From Saccharopolyspora_D taberi (GTDB taxonomy: Bacteria; Actinomycetota; Actinomycetes; Mycobacteriales; Pseudonocardiaceae): a DNA stretch of 64,000 bases. Position numbers and translations under genes: made by a program. The stretch spans positions 62,001 through 126,000 of the forward strand of contig NZ_BAAAUX010000002.1 in NCBI RefSeq assembly GCF_039534165.1. The letters run 5' to 3'. Each line of letters begins with the position of its first letter. Position 1 is the first letter of the stretch. The notes beneath the pieces are model-generated. The model did not search any database. It was given only the letters and a program-made list of their open reading frames with translations, and had not been told where the DNA came from. Shown piece by piece: positions 50,518 through 59,880 of the stretch.

Positions 50518-51306
50518 ATGGGAACGACGGCCAGGACCGGGACTCACGGTGGAGTGCTCCGCGAGAGCGGGGAGCTGTTCGCCCTGACCTGGGCGGTGCT
50601 GCGGGCCATGCCCGCCCGGCCGTTCCAGGTGCGCGAGTTCGTGCAGCAGTCCTGGTTCGTCGCCAGCGTGACCATCGTGCCCACCGCGCTGGTGGCGATC
50701 CCCTTCGGTGCGGTGGTCGCGCTCCAGATCGGATCGCTGACCAAGCAGATCGGGGCGCAGTCGTTCACCGGCGCGGCCAGCGTGCTCGCGACCGTCCAGC
50801 AGGCCAGTCCACTGGTGACCGCGCTGCTGATCGCGGGTGCGGGCGGCTCGGCGATGTGCGCCGACCTGGGCGCGCGGGCCATCCGCGAGGAGATCTCCGC
50901 GCTGGAGGTGCTGGGCATTTCGCCGGTCCAGCGGCTGGTGGTGCCGCGTGTGCTGGCCGCGATGTTCGTGGCCGTGCTGCTCAACGGCGTGGTCAGCGTG
51001 GTCGGCGTGGCGGGCGGCTACTTCTTCAACGTGATCATGCAGGACGGCACTCCGGGCGCCTACCTGTCGAGCTTCGCGTCCCTCGCGCAGCTGTCGGACC
51101 TGTGGATCGGGGAGATCAAGGCGGTGGTCTTCGGCTTCGTCGCCGGAGTGGTGGCGGCGCACCGCGGCCTGCGGCCCGCGCCCGGGCCGAAGGGCGTGGG
51201 CGACGCGGTGAACCAGGCGGTGGTCATCACGTTCCTGCTGCTGTTCCTGGTCAACGTCGTGCTGACGGCCGCGTACCTGCAACTCGTGCCACCCAGGGGG
51301 ATGTGA
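50518..51306 (+). CDS. YrbE/MlaE-family permease A of the Mce lipid importer
   Basis: A 262-residue permease with about six membrane helices and the MlaE signature (Gly-Ala-Arg-Ala-Ile-Arg-Glu-Glu-Ile-Ser-Ala-Leu-Glu-Val-Leu-Gly, residues 119-134). In actinobacteria two YrbE permeases form the membrane channel of an Mce complex that imports sterols or fatty acids using the shared ATPase Mkl (MceG), which is not in this window. ATG 50518 follows GCGGAGG. It is the first gene of an eight-gene operon with tight spacing. Confidence 0.94.
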   Translation: MGTTARTGTHGGVLRESGELFALTWAVLRAMPARPFQVREFVQQSWFVASVTIVPTALVAIPFGAVVALQIGSLTKQIGAQSFTGAASVLATVQQASPLVTALLIAGAGGSAMCADLGARAIREEISALEVLGISPVQRLVVPRVLAAMFVAVLLNGVVSVVGVAGGYFFNVIMQDGTPGAYLSSFASLAQLSDLWIGEIKAVVFGFVAGVVAAHRGLRPAPGPKGVGDAVNQAVVITFLLLFLVNVVLTAAYLQLVPPRGM

Positions 51307-51310
51307 GGCC

Positions 51311-52126
51311 ATGACCCCGGTCGACGGCCCGCTGCGCCGCCTGGAGTCGCTGGGCGACCAGGCGATCTTCCACCTGCGCGCGCTGGCCTGGGCGCCGCGC
51401 GCGGTCGTGCGGTACGGCCGCGAGATCGTCCGGCTGCTGGCCGAGGTCACCTTCGGCAGCGGCGCGCTGGCGGTGATCGGCGGCACGCTCGGCGTGATGG
51501 TCGGGCTGACCCTGTTCACCGGCACCGTCGTCGGGATGCAGGGCTACGCCGCGCTCGAACAGCTCGGCACCGACACCCTGACCGGGTTCATGTCCGCCTA
51601 CTTCAACACCCGCGAGGTGGCGCCACTGGCGGCGGGGCTCGCGCTGTCGGCCACGGTCGGCTGCGGGTTCACCGCCCAGCTGGGGGCGATGCGGATCTCC
51701 GAGGAGGTCGACGCGCTGGAGGTGATGGCGGTGCCGAGCCTGCCCTTCCTGGTGACCACCAGGGTGCTGGCCGGGTTCCTCGCGGTGATCCCGCTCTACG
51801 TCCTGGGCCTGCTGTCGTCCTACCTCGCGTCCAGGCTCATCACGGTCTCCTTCTACGGCCAGTCGGCGGGCACCTACGACCACTACTTCACGCTGTTCCT
51901 GCCGCCGCAGGACGTCCTGTGGTCGTTCGCGAAGGTGCTGCTGTTCGCGGTGGTGATCGTCCTCGTGCACTGCTACTTCGGCTACCGCGCGACCGGCGGC
52001 CCGGCCGGGGTCGGCGCCGCGGTGGGCCGGGCGGTGCGCACCGCGATCACCACGCTGACGCTGCTGGACTTCTTCCTGAGCCTGGCGATCTGGGGCTCGA
52101 CCACGACCGTCCGGATCTCCGGATGA
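51311..52126 (+). CDS. YrbE/MlaE-family permease B of the Mce lipid importer
   Basis: A 271-residue partner permease. It has a coupling helix motif Met-Arg-Ile-Ser-Glu-Glu-Val-Asp-Ala-Leu-Glu-Val-Met (about residues 127-139), longer N-terminal cytoplasmic helices than permease A, and six hydrophobic segments. It starts four bases after permease A stops and its own stop overlaps the first mce gene (ATGA). Confidence 0.94.
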   Translation: MTPVDGPLRRLESLGDQAIFHLRALAWAPRAVVRYGREIVRLLAEVTFGSGALAVIGGTLGVMVGLTLFTGTVVGMQGYAALEQLGTDTLTGFMSAYFNTREVAPLAAGLALSATVGCGFTAQLGAMRISEEVDALEVMAVPSLPFLVTTRVLAGFLAVIPLYVLGLLSSYLASRLITVSFYGQSAGTYDHYFTLFLPPQDVLWSFAKVLLFAVVIVLVHCYFGYRATGGPAGVGAAVGRAVRTAITTLTLLDFFLSLAIWGSTTTVRISG

Positions 52127-53334
52127 ACTCCTACCGGGTTCGCAGGCAGGTGGCCGGGGTCGGGTTCCTGACCGTGGTGGTGCTGTTCCTGGCGATGATG
52201 GTGGCGGTCTACCAGAAGGCGTTCACCCCGGCCGTGCGCGTCACGCTGCGCACCGACCACGTCGGCAACCAGCTGGGGAAAGCGGCCGACGTGAAGGTGC
52301 GCGGGGTCATCGTCGGCGAGGTCCGCGACATCCGCGCGTCGGCCGCCGGGGCCGAACTCGACCTCGCGCTGGACCCGGATCAGGCCGCGATGATCCCCCG
52401 CGACGTCTCGGCGCGGCTGCTGCCCAAGACGCTGTTCGGCGAGCGGTACGTCAACCTCCTGCTGCCGGCCGGTACCCGACAGCCCGCGCTGGCCGACGGC
52501 GACGTGATCGCGCAGGACCGCACCGAATCCGCGGTCGAGCTGGAGAAGCTGATGAGCGATCTGCTCCCGGTCCTGCGGGCGGTCCAGCCGGACAAGCTCA
52601 CCTCCGCGATCAACTCGGTCGCGATGGCGTTGGAAGGAAACGGGGAAAGGCTGGGTGCCACCCTGGTCGAGCTGAACCACCTGCTGGCGGGCGTCAACCC
52701 GGCGCTGCCGGACCTGGCCGCCGATCTCAGGGGGATCGCCGACGTCTCCCGCACCTACTCCAACGCGGCTCCGGATCTGCTTGCCGCGTTGCGCGATCTG
52801 ACCACCACGAGCAGGACCCTGGCCGAACAGCGGGGAAACGTCGACAAGCTGCTCACCGCGACGACCGCGGCAGCCGACGAGACCAGCGGATTCCTGCGCG
52901 ACAACGGGGAAATCATGGTCGACCTCGCGTCCTCGTCACGTCCCGCGCTCGAACTGCTCGCCGCGTACGCCCCGGAGTACGAGTGCGTGCTGGAGTCGAT
53001 CGCCGGGATGGTCCCGCGCCTGGACGAGGCTTTCGGCAAGGGCACCGACACGCCGCGCTCCGCCCGGTTCACGGTGGAGATCACCACGAACCGCGGCAAG
53101 TACGTCCCCGGCCGCGATGCCTTCCGGTGGGAGGACAGGCGCGGACCGCGCTGCATCGCCGACACCCCGGGCGATTCTCCGGAGCACCCGACCGAGGACG
53201 GTTCGGCACCACCACCGGGACCGCTGCCGCTGGACGCCGTGCTCGCCCCGGCGATGGCTCCCGGGCCCGTTCCGCAGTGGAGCGGGCTGCTGGCCGGTCC
53301 GGCGCTGCGCGGGGCGGAGGTGGTGCTGCGGTGA
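52123..53334 (+). CDS. Mce-family substrate-binding protein, first (MceA position)
   Basis: A 403-residue protein anchored by an N-terminal helix (about residues 13-32). The MlaD/MCE domain (about 38-115; Asp-Val-Lys-Val-Arg-Gly-Val-Ile-Val-Gly-Glu-Val) and a long helical region (140-300) would form part of the periplasmic lipid tunnel. C-terminal Pro-rich tail. Overlaps both neighbours by four bases. Confidence 0.92.
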   Translation: MNSYRVRRQVAGVGFLTVVVLFLAMMVAVYQKAFTPAVRVTLRTDHVGNQLGKAADVKVRGVIVGEVRDIRASAAGAELDLALDPDQAAMIPRDVSARLLPKTLFGERYVNLLLPAGTRQPALADGDVIAQDRTESAVELEKLMSDLLPVLRAVQPDKLTSAINSVAMALEGNGERLGATLVELNHLLAGVNPALPDLAADLRGIADVSRTYSNAAPDLLAALRDLTTTSRTLAEQRGNVDKLLTATTAAADETSGFLRDNGEIMVDLASSSRPALELLAAYAPEYECVLESIAGMVPRLDEAFGKGTDTPRSARFTVEITTNRGKYVPGRDAFRWEDRRGPRCIADTPGDSPEHPTEDGSAPPPGPLPLDAVLAPAMAPGPVPQWSGLLAGPALRGAEVVLR

Positions 53335-54362
53335 CGAAGCTGCTGCCGACCGTGCTGAAGCTGACCGCGTTCGTGCTGGTCGCGGTGACCGCGACGACCT
53401 TCCTCGGGGTGACGATGGCAGGCACGCGGCTGGGTCCGGACTCGCACTACCTGGCCAGGTTCACCGACGTCACCGGTCTGAACGAGGGTGACGACGTGCG
53501 GATCGCCGGGGTGCCGGCCGGGCAGGTGCGCTCGATCCGCATCGTGGACCGCAGGCTGGCCGAGGTCGAGTTCGCCCTCCACGACCGCAGGCTGCTGCCC
53601 GCCTCGGTGACCGGGACCGTCAAGTACCGCAACCTGATCGGCCAGCGCTACCTCGCGCTCGACCGCGGGTCCGGCCCGCCGGGCGAGATGCTGCCGGAGG
53701 GCAGCACGATCCCGGTGGAGCGGACGAGGCCGGCGCTGAACCTGACCGTGCTGTTCAACGGGTTCAAGCCGCTGTTCCAGGCGCTGTCGCCGAAGGACGT
53801 CAACGAGCTCTCCCAGGCGATCATCGAGGTGTTGCAGGGCGAGGGCGGCACCGTCGAGGGGCTGCTCGGCCGGATCGCGTCGCTGACCTCCACGATCGCC
53901 GAGCGCGACCGGGTGATCGGAGAGGTCGTCGCCAACCTCAACACCGTGCTGGGCGCGGTGAACTCGCGCGGCGAGCAGCTCTCGGGCGTGCTCGCGCAGA
54001 CCCAGCAGCTGGTCACCGGCCTGGCCGGGGACCGGCGTCCGATCGGGGAGGCGATGGCAGGCATCGCCGAGCTGACCGGCGCGACCGCGGGCCTGCTGGC
54101 CGAGGGCAGGGGACCGCTGCGCGACGACATCGCCGGGCTCGGCGTGCTGTCCCGCAACCTCGGCGACCACGAGGAGCTGGTGCGCCGGTTCGCCGAGAAC
54201 CTGCCGGACAAGCTCAACACCGTCATGCGGCCCGCGACCTACGGGTCCTGGTTCAACTTCTACCTCTGCCGCGCCTCCGGCCGCGCCGGGATCGCCGATG
54301 CGGGCGTGGAGCTGCCGATCCTGCCGCTGCCCGCCACCGATACCCCGGAGAGGTGCCGATGA
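53331..54362 (+). CDS. Mce-family protein, second (MceB position)
   Basis: A 343-residue protein with an N-terminal anchor helix (residues 8-28), MCE domain (37-115; Gly-Asp-Asp-Val-Arg-Ile-Ala-Gly-Val-Pro-Ala-Gly-Gln-Val) and helical tunnel region. The Tyr-Leu-Cys-Arg near residue 309 is like the C-terminal Cys-containing segment of MceB proteins. GTG start in a GTGA overlap with the gene before. Confidence 0.92.
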   Translation: MTKLLPTVLKLTAFVLVAVTATTFLGVTMAGTRLGPDSHYLARFTDVTGLNEGDDVRIAGVPAGQVRSIRIVDRRLAEVEFALHDRRLLPASVTGTVKYRNLIGQRYLALDRGSGPPGEMLPEGSTIPVERTRPALNLTVLFNGFKPLFQALSPKDVNELSQAIIEVLQGEGGTVEGLLGRIASLTSTIAERDRVIGEVVANLNTVLGAVNSRGEQLSGVLAQTQQLVTGLAGDRRPIGEAMAGIAELTGATAGLLAEGRGPLRDDIAGLGVLSRNLGDHEELVRRFAENLPDKLNTVMRPATYGSWFNFYLCRASGRAGIADAGVELPILPLPATDTPERCR

Positions 54363-55366
54363 CCACCGCCCGCCCCGCCCGGACCGGGGCCGTCGGACTC
54401 GCGGTCCTGACGACCCTGCTGGTGGCCGTGTTCTTCCTTGAGGACATCCCGCTGATCGGCGGCCGGAACCACACCGCGCACTTCACCGAGGCGGCCGGGC
54501 TGAGCCCCGGCGACGAGGTCCGCATCGCCGGGGTGAAGGCGGGCTCGGTCACGGCGATGGAGCTGGAGGGCGACCACGTGCGGGTCGACTTCCGGGTGCC
54601 GGACGCGTGGCTCGGCGACCGCACCACGGCCTCCATCGAGATCAAGACGCTGCTGGGCCAGAAGTACCTGGCGCTGGACCCGCTCGGCGAGTCCGAACTG
54701 GACGGACCGATCCCGGCGAGCCGGACGCGGTCGCCCTACGACATCAACGACGCGTTCTCCGGGCTCGCCGGCGCGGTCGAGCAGATCGACACCGCGCGGC
54801 TCGCGCAGAGCTTCGAGGTGATGTCGCAGACCTTCGCGGGCAGCCCGCGCCACGTGGGCGAGGCGTTGCGCGGTCTTTCGGCGCTGTCGCGGACGATCGC
54901 GTCCCGCGACGAGAGCCTGGGCCGGCTGCTCGGCAACGCCCGGCAGATCAGCGGGACGCTCGCGGCCAGGGACGGCGAGCTGCGCCGCCTGCTGGCCGAC
55001 GGGAACGCCCTGCTGGAGGAGATCCGGTTCCGCAAGGACGCCATCAGCGCACTGCTGGCCGGGGTCTCGCGGCTGTCGGAGGAAGTGCGCGGCGTGGTGG
55101 CCGACAACAGCGCCCAGCTCCGCCCCGCGCTGGACAGCCTCGGCCGGATCACCGCGATCCTCCGGCAGAACCAGGAGAACCTGGACCGGGGGCTCCAACG
55201 GCTCGCCCCCTTCGCGCGGCTGTTCACCAACATGCTCGGCAACGGCCGCTGGTTCGACGCCTACGTGTGCGGGCTGCTCCCGCCGACCGTCGAGACCGGG
55301 TTCGGATCGATGAACCCGCAGGGCTGCGAGCCGCCCGTCGCCGGGCAGATCGGAGCGCCGGGATGA
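54359..55366 (+). CDS. Mce-family protein, third (MceC position)
   Basis: A 335-residue protein. Anchor helix at about 12-30, MCE domain 38-115 (Gly-Asp-Glu-Val-Arg-Ile-Ala-Gly-Val-Lys-Ala-Gly-Ser-Val), helical region to 300, then a Tyr-Val-Cys-Gly-Leu-Leu-Pro-Pro segment with a possible disulfide Cys pair. ATGA overlap on both sides. Confidence 0.92.
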   Translation: MTTARPARTGAVGLAVLTTLLVAVFFLEDIPLIGGRNHTAHFTEAAGLSPGDEVRIAGVKAGSVTAMELEGDHVRVDFRVPDAWLGDRTTASIEIKTLLGQKYLALDPLGESELDGPIPASRTRSPYDINDAFSGLAGAVEQIDTARLAQSFEVMSQTFAGSPRHVGEALRGLSALSRTIASRDESLGRLLGNARQISGTLAARDGELRRLLADGNALLEEIRFRKDAISALLAGVSRLSEEVRGVVADNSAQLRPALDSLGRITAILRQNQENLDRGLQRLAPFARLFTNMLGNGRWFDAYVCGLLPPTVETGFGSMNPQGCEPPVAGQIGAPG

Positions 55367-56499
55367 CCCCGCTGAGCAAGCTCACCGCCCTGGCCTGCGC
55401 GCTGGTCCTCCTGCTCGGAGGCGTGCTCTGGTGGAGCCAGGAGGAGCAGCGGGGCACTCGGATCACCGCGTACTTCGGCGCCGCTGTCGGGATGTATCCG
55501 GGATCGGACGTGCGGGTGCTCGGCATGAAGGTCGGCAGCGTGACGCACGTGCTGCCGGAAGGCACGCAGGTCCGGGTGGACATGCTGGTCGAACCGGACA
55601 TCGCGATCCCCGCTGACGCGCGGGCGGTCGCCACCGCGTCCGGTCTGGTCAGCGACCGGTACGTGCAGCTGACCCCGGTGTACCGGGAGGGGCCGGAGAT
55701 CGGCGACGGCGCGGTGATCCCGCGCGAGCGGACCGCGACGCCGGTGGAGGTCGACGAGCTGGCGCGCAGCCTCGACGAGCTCGCCGTCGCGCTCGGCCCG
55801 GACGGCGCCAACCGCGAGGGCGACCTGTCGGCCGCGCTGGACACCGCCGCCCGCAACCTCGACGGCAACGGGCAGCGGCTGGGGGAGACGATCCGGGAGC
55901 TCGGTGCGGCGGCGTCGACGCTGTCCGGCTCGCAGGAGGACCTGTTCGCTTCGGTGGACCAGCTGCGGACCTTCACCCGCACGCTGGCCGACAGCGACGA
56001 GCTGGTGCGCGGGCTCGGCGCGCAGCTCGCCGACGCGACGGGCTTCCTGGCCGGGGAGCGCGAGGAGCTGGCCGCAGCGCTGGCCCAGCTCGGCCCGGCG
56101 CTGACCGAGGTCCGCGGGTTCGTCGAGGACAACCGCGAGAGCATCCGGACCGATGTGGACGACCTCGCCGAGATCACCTCGGTGCTGGGGCGGCAGCGGT
56201 CCGCGCTGGCCGAACTGCTCGACGTCATCCCCGCCGGGCTCTCCAACCTCAACAACGCCTACGACCCGGCTTCCGGGACGCTCGGCGTGCGGGTCAACCC
56301 CAACGAGCTCAACCACCCGCCGGTGGTGATCCTGTGCAAGGCGCTGCGCCGGGCGGCACCGGGGCAGCTGCCGCCGGAGCTGGCCGCGACCTGCGACCGG
56401 CTCGCCCCGGTGCTCGACGGGGTGCCGCCTCCGGCGGAGCTGCTCGACGAGGTGTTCCGGGGCGACCTCCCGCCGCTCCCGCTGGGAGGTGGGCGGTGA
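55363..56499 (+). CDS. Mce-family protein, fourth (MceD position)
   Basis: A 378-residue protein with an anchor helix (6-24), MCE domain (33-115; Gly-Ser-Asp-Val-Arg-Val-Leu-Gly-Met-Lys-Val-Gly-Ser-Val) and a long helical tunnel part. The C-terminus carries Ile-Leu-Cys-Lys-Ala-Leu and Ala-Thr-Cys-Asp-Arg, a likely disulfide. The stop overlaps the next start (TGATG). Confidence 0.92.
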   Translation: MTPLSKLTALACALVLLLGGVLWWSQEEQRGTRITAYFGAAVGMYPGSDVRVLGMKVGSVTHVLPEGTQVRVDMLVEPDIAIPADARAVATASGLVSDRYVQLTPVYREGPEIGDGAVIPRERTATPVEVDELARSLDELAVALGPDGANREGDLSAALDTAARNLDGNGQRLGETIRELGAAASTLSGSQEDLFASVDQLRTFTRTLADSDELVRGLGAQLADATGFLAGEREELAAALAQLGPALTEVRGFVEDNRESIRTDVDDLAEITSVLGRQRSALAELLDVIPAGLSNLNNAYDPASGTLGVRVNPNELNHPPVVILCKALRRAAPGQLPPELAATCDRLAPVLDGVPPPAELLDEVFRGDLPPLPLGGGR

Positions 56500-57632
56500 T
56501 GCGGTGGCGGGTACCGCTCGCGGCGGTCCTGCTGGCGACATCCTGCGGGGTTGCCTCCTGCGGTGTCGCGGACCTGCCGCTGCCCGGTGGGGCAGACGTG
56601 GGAACCGATCCGCGCAGGGTCACCGCGCGGTTCGCCGACGTGCTCGACCTGGTGCCGCAGGCGAGCGTGAAGGTCAACGACGTCGCGGTCGGGCGGGTCG
56701 AGTCGGTGCGGCTGGCGCCGGACGGCTGGACCGCCGAGGTGAGCATGCTGGTGCACGGTGACGTGCGGCTGGCGAGCAACGCGGGAGCGCAGCTGAGGCA
56801 GTCCAGCCTGCTCGGGGAGAAGTACGTCCAGCTGGTGCGGCCCGAGCGCCCGGAGGCCGGCGAACTGGGCGACGGCGCGGTCATCCCGCTGGAGCGCACC
56901 GGCAGGAACCCGCAGGTGGAGGAGGTGCTGGGCGCGCTGTCGATGCTGCTCAACGGCGGTATCGGCCGGGTGCACGACATCGTCGGGGAGGTCAACGCGG
57001 CGTTGTCGGGCAACGAGGAGGACCTGCGCGCACTGCTATCCAATGTGGACACCTTCGTCGGATCGCTGGACGCGCAGAAGAACGACATCACGCGCGCCAT
57101 CGACGAGCTGAACCGGCTTTCGGCTTCGCTGGCGGGGCAGCGCGACGACATCGTGACCACACTGGACGGAATCGGCCCCGGGATCGAGGTGCTCGACGAG
57201 CAACGGGGTCAACTGGTCGCGATGCTGCAGTCGGTCGACAGGTTGTCCGATGTCGCGGTCGACACCGTCCACCGCAGCCGAGACGACATCGTCGCGGACC
57301 TGCACGCGCTGGTGCCCACGCTGCGGGAGCTCGGCAGGGCGGGGGAGAGCCTGCCGAAGAGCCTGGAAGTGCTGCTCACCCCGCCCTTCACCGACTACTC
57401 GACCGAGGCGGTCCGCGGCGACTACATGAACGCCGACATCGAACTCGACCTGGAACTGGGGAGCGTGCTGGGCAACCTCGCCGAGTCCCGGACTCCGGTC
57501 CACGAGCCGCCTGACGTCCTGCGCCCGCCGATCGAACCCCCGCCGTTGCCCCTGCCGCTGCCGCCCCTGCCGCTGCCACCGGCCGAGCCCCGGCCCCTGC
57601 CGCTGCTCGACGATCTGCTCGGAGGGCTGTGA
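56499..57632 (+). CDS. Mce-family lipoprotein, fifth (MceE/LprK position)
   Basis: A 377-residue lipoprotein. The lipobox Val-Ala-Ser-Cys places the lipid-modified residue at Cys21, as expected for the fifth protein of mce operons. The MCE domain (38-115) and helical region follow. The last 45 residues are strikingly Pro/Leu-rich (repeated Pro-Leu-Pro), perhaps a cell-wall-spanning or interaction segment. TGATG overlap with the gene before; one base is shared with the next gene. Confidence 0.92.
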   Translation: MRWRVPLAAVLLATSCGVASCGVADLPLPGGADVGTDPRRVTARFADVLDLVPQASVKVNDVAVGRVESVRLAPDGWTAEVSMLVHGDVRLASNAGAQLRQSSLLGEKYVQLVRPERPEAGELGDGAVIPLERTGRNPQVEEVLGALSMLLNGGIGRVHDIVGEVNAALSGNEEDLRALLSNVDTFVGSLDAQKNDITRAIDELNRLSASLAGQRDDIVTTLDGIGPGIEVLDEQRGQLVAMLQSVDRLSDVAVDTVHRSRDDIVADLHALVPTLRELGRAGESLPKSLEVLLTPPFTDYSTEAVRGDYMNADIELDLELGSVLGNLAESRTPVHEPPDVLRPPIEPPPLPLPLPPLPLPPAEPRPLPLLDDLLGGL

Positions 57633-58732
57633 TGCTGCCGAAGAAGATCAAGGTGCAGATCGGGATCTTCCTGCTCGTCGCGTTCGTCGGCGTGGTCCAC
57701 GTCGGCGGGCGGTACGCGGGCCTGGACCGGCTGGCCGGACCGCGCGGGCACGTGGTCGTCGCCCAGCTCGCCGAGTCGGGTGGCCTCTCGACGCACGCCG
57801 AGGTCACCTACCGGGGGGTGCCGGTCGGGCGGGTCGGGGAGCTGCGGCTGACCGCGGACGGGGTGGAGGCCCAGCTCGACATCGACCCCGACGCGCCGCC
57901 GGTCCCCGCCGACACCGAAGCCGTGGTGGCGAACCGGTCGGCGGTGGGGGAGCAGTACGTCGACCTGCGCCCGCGCACTGCCGAGGGCCCGTTCCTCGCC
58001 GACGGTTCGGTGATCCGCAGCGCCGACACGTCGGTCCCGCTGCCGCCGGAGATGCTGGTGGCGCACCTCGACTCCCTGGCCGCGAGCGTCCCGCAGGACT
58101 CGCTGCGCACGGTCGTCGACGAACTCGACACCGCGTTCACCGGAGCCGGCCCTCAGCTGCGCACGCTGCTCGACAGCGCGCACTCGTTCACCACCGCCGC
58201 CACCGACCACCTGCCGCAGACCACTGATCTGCTGGCCGCGGGCCGCACCGCGCTCGACACGCAGCGCTCGGAGTCCGAGCACCTGCTGACCTTCGGCCGC
58301 GACCTGCGGGCGCTGGCGGCCACGGTCCGCGAGTCGGACCCGGCCCTGCGCGCGGCGATCGCGGCCGCGCCGGACGCCGCCCGGCTGACCGCCGAGGTCG
58401 TGCGCGAGTCGGGCCCGGACCTCGGGATCGTCCTGGCGAACCTGCTCAGCACTTCGCACATCGTCGAGACGCGGCTCGACGGGCTGGAGCAGGCGCTGGT
58501 CACGATGCCTCCGGCGATGGCCGCGGCCGACAGCGTGCTGCCCGGCGACGGGCGCGCCCACTTCGGACTCGTGCTCAACGTCTTCAATCCGCTGGTGTGC
58601 ACTCGGGGGTACGGCAGTACCGTCCAGCGGCCGGGGGACGATCTCAGTCCCGCACCGGCTAACCAGTACGCGTACTGCGCGGAACCGCCGGGGAGCCCGA
58701 CCAACGTCCGGGGTGCGCAGAACGTGCCCTAA
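57632..58732 (+). CDS. Mce-family protein, sixth (MceF position)
   Basis: A 366-residue protein with an anchor helix (about 8-26), MCE domain (35-115; Thr-Tyr-Arg-Gly-Val-Pro-Val-Gly-Arg-Val-Gly-Glu) and a helical region. Two Cys near the C-terminus (in Val-Cys-Thr-Arg-Gly-Tyr-Gly and Tyr-Cys-Ala-Glu) may be bridged. It closes the operon; no Mce-associated (Mas) genes follow. I use ATG 57632, six bases after GGAGGG; GTG three bases earlier is possible. Confidence 0.92.
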   Translation: MLPKKIKVQIGIFLLVAFVGVVHVGGRYAGLDRLAGPRGHVVVAQLAESGGLSTHAEVTYRGVPVGRVGELRLTADGVEAQLDIDPDAPPVPADTEAVVANRSAVGEQYVDLRPRTAEGPFLADGSVIRSADTSVPLPPEMLVAHLDSLAASVPQDSLRTVVDELDTAFTGAGPQLRTLLDSAHSFTTAATDHLPQTTDLLAAGRTALDTQRSESEHLLTFGRDLRALAATVRESDPALRAAIAAAPDAARLTAEVVRESGPDLGIVLANLLSTSHIVETRLDGLEQALVTMPPAMAAADSVLPGDGRAHFGLVLNVFNPLVCTRGYGSTVQRPGDDLSPAPANQYAYCAEPPGSPTNVRGAQNVP

Positions 58733-58776
58733 AGCGGCACGCCTGAGTGGTGGCTGCCACGAGGCCCTGAGAGCCT

Positions 58777-59853
58777 GTGCGGGTGACCGACCACGCACCA
58801 CACCGCAGGGACGTGCGCCGCTGGCAGCGCAGGCTGGCCGACGAGCGCGAGGAGGCCGAGGTCTACCGGTCCCTGGCCGATCGCCGCACCGGGGAGGAGC
58901 GGGAGATCCTGCTCGGGCTCGCCGAGGCCGAGGAACGGCACGCCGCGCACTGGAAGAACCTGCTCGGGGACCGGATCGGGCCGGAGCGGCGGGGCGATCT
59001 CCGGATGCGGCTGCTGGTGCTGCTGGCCCGGCGGTTCGGTTCGGTGTTCGTCCTCGCGCTCGCGCAGCGGGCGGAAAGCCGGTCGGTCTACGACATCGAC
59101 GCCGATGCGACCCGTGCGATGGCGGCCGACGAGCGCATCCACGCCGAGGTCGTGCGGGGGCTCGCCGCGCGCGGCCGGGCGCGGGTGTCCGGGTCGTTCC
59201 GGGCGGCCGTGTTCGGCGCGAACGACGGTCTGGTCAGCAACCTCGCCCTGGTCCTCGGCGTCACCGGCGGCGGTGTCACCACCAGTGCCGTGCTGCTCAC
59301 CGGCCTGGCCGGGCTGCTCTCCGGCGCGTTGTCGATGGGCGCCGGGGAATACATCTCGGTGCGCTCGCAGCGGGAACTGCTCGCCGCGTCCCGGCCGGAC
59401 CGCGCGGCTCGGGCGGTCGTGCCGCACCTGGATGTCGACGCGAACGAACTCGCCCTGGTCTACCGAGCCCGTGGCATGTCGGCTGAGGAAGCCAAGCGTC
59501 GCGCCGACGCGATGTTGCGCAGCGGTGGCACCGAACCCCGGACTGCGGAGTCCGAAGAGGACGGTCACGAAGTGGTCGGCAGCGGGGTGCACGCGGCGCT
59601 GTCGAGCTTCTGCTTCTTCGCCTCGGGCGCGGCGATTCCGGTTCTGCCGTTCCTGTTTGGTCTCCACGGGTCGGCAGCCGTCGTGGTGGCTGTCGTGCTC
59701 GTTGGCTGCGCGCTGATGCTCACCGGTGCGACCGCTGGGGTTCTTTCCGGCGCAGCACCGCTTTCACGCGCCATGCGGCAGCTCGCCATCGGCTTGGGTG
59801 CCGCAGCGGCCACTTACTTGCTCGGCCTGGCATTCGGCGCTGCTGTGGGCTAG
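58777..59853 (+). CDS. Rubrerythrin-like domain fused to VIT1/CCC1 metal transporter (MbfA-like)
   Basis: A 358-residue fusion. Residues 1-130 are a ferritin-like four-helix domain with carboxylate/His pairs (Glu-Glu-Ala-Glu-Val-Tyr, Glu-Ala-Glu-Glu-Arg-His, Asp-Glu-Arg-Ile-His-Ala-Glu) that could bind di-iron. Residues 140-358 are a VIT1 transporter with Phe-Gly-Ala-Asn-Asp-Gly-Leu-Val-Ser-Asn and Ser-Met-Gly-Ala-Gly-Glu-Tyr-Ile-Ser-Val motifs and about five helices. Such proteins export Fe2+ or Mn2+ and protect from peroxide. The start is GTG 58777 or 58783. It stands 44 bases after the mce operon. Confidence 0.9.
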   Translation: MRVTDHAPHRRDVRRWQRRLADEREEAEVYRSLADRRTGEEREILLGLAEAEERHAAHWKNLLGDRIGPERRGDLRMRLLVLLARRFGSVFVLALAQRAESRSVYDIDADATRAMAADERIHAEVVRGLAARGRARVSGSFRAAVFGANDGLVSNLALVLGVTGGGVTTSAVLLTGLAGLLSGALSMGAGEYISVRSQRELLAASRPDRAARAVVPHLDVDANELALVYRARGMSAEEAKRRADAMLRSGGTEPRTAESEEDGHEVVGSGVHAALSSFCFFASGAAIPVLPFLFGLHGSAAVVVAVVLVGCALMLTGATAGVLSGAAPLSRAMRQLAIGLGAAAATYLLGLAFGAAVG

Positions 59854-59880
59854 GTCGGCGGGTGAGGGCATGATGTCGGC

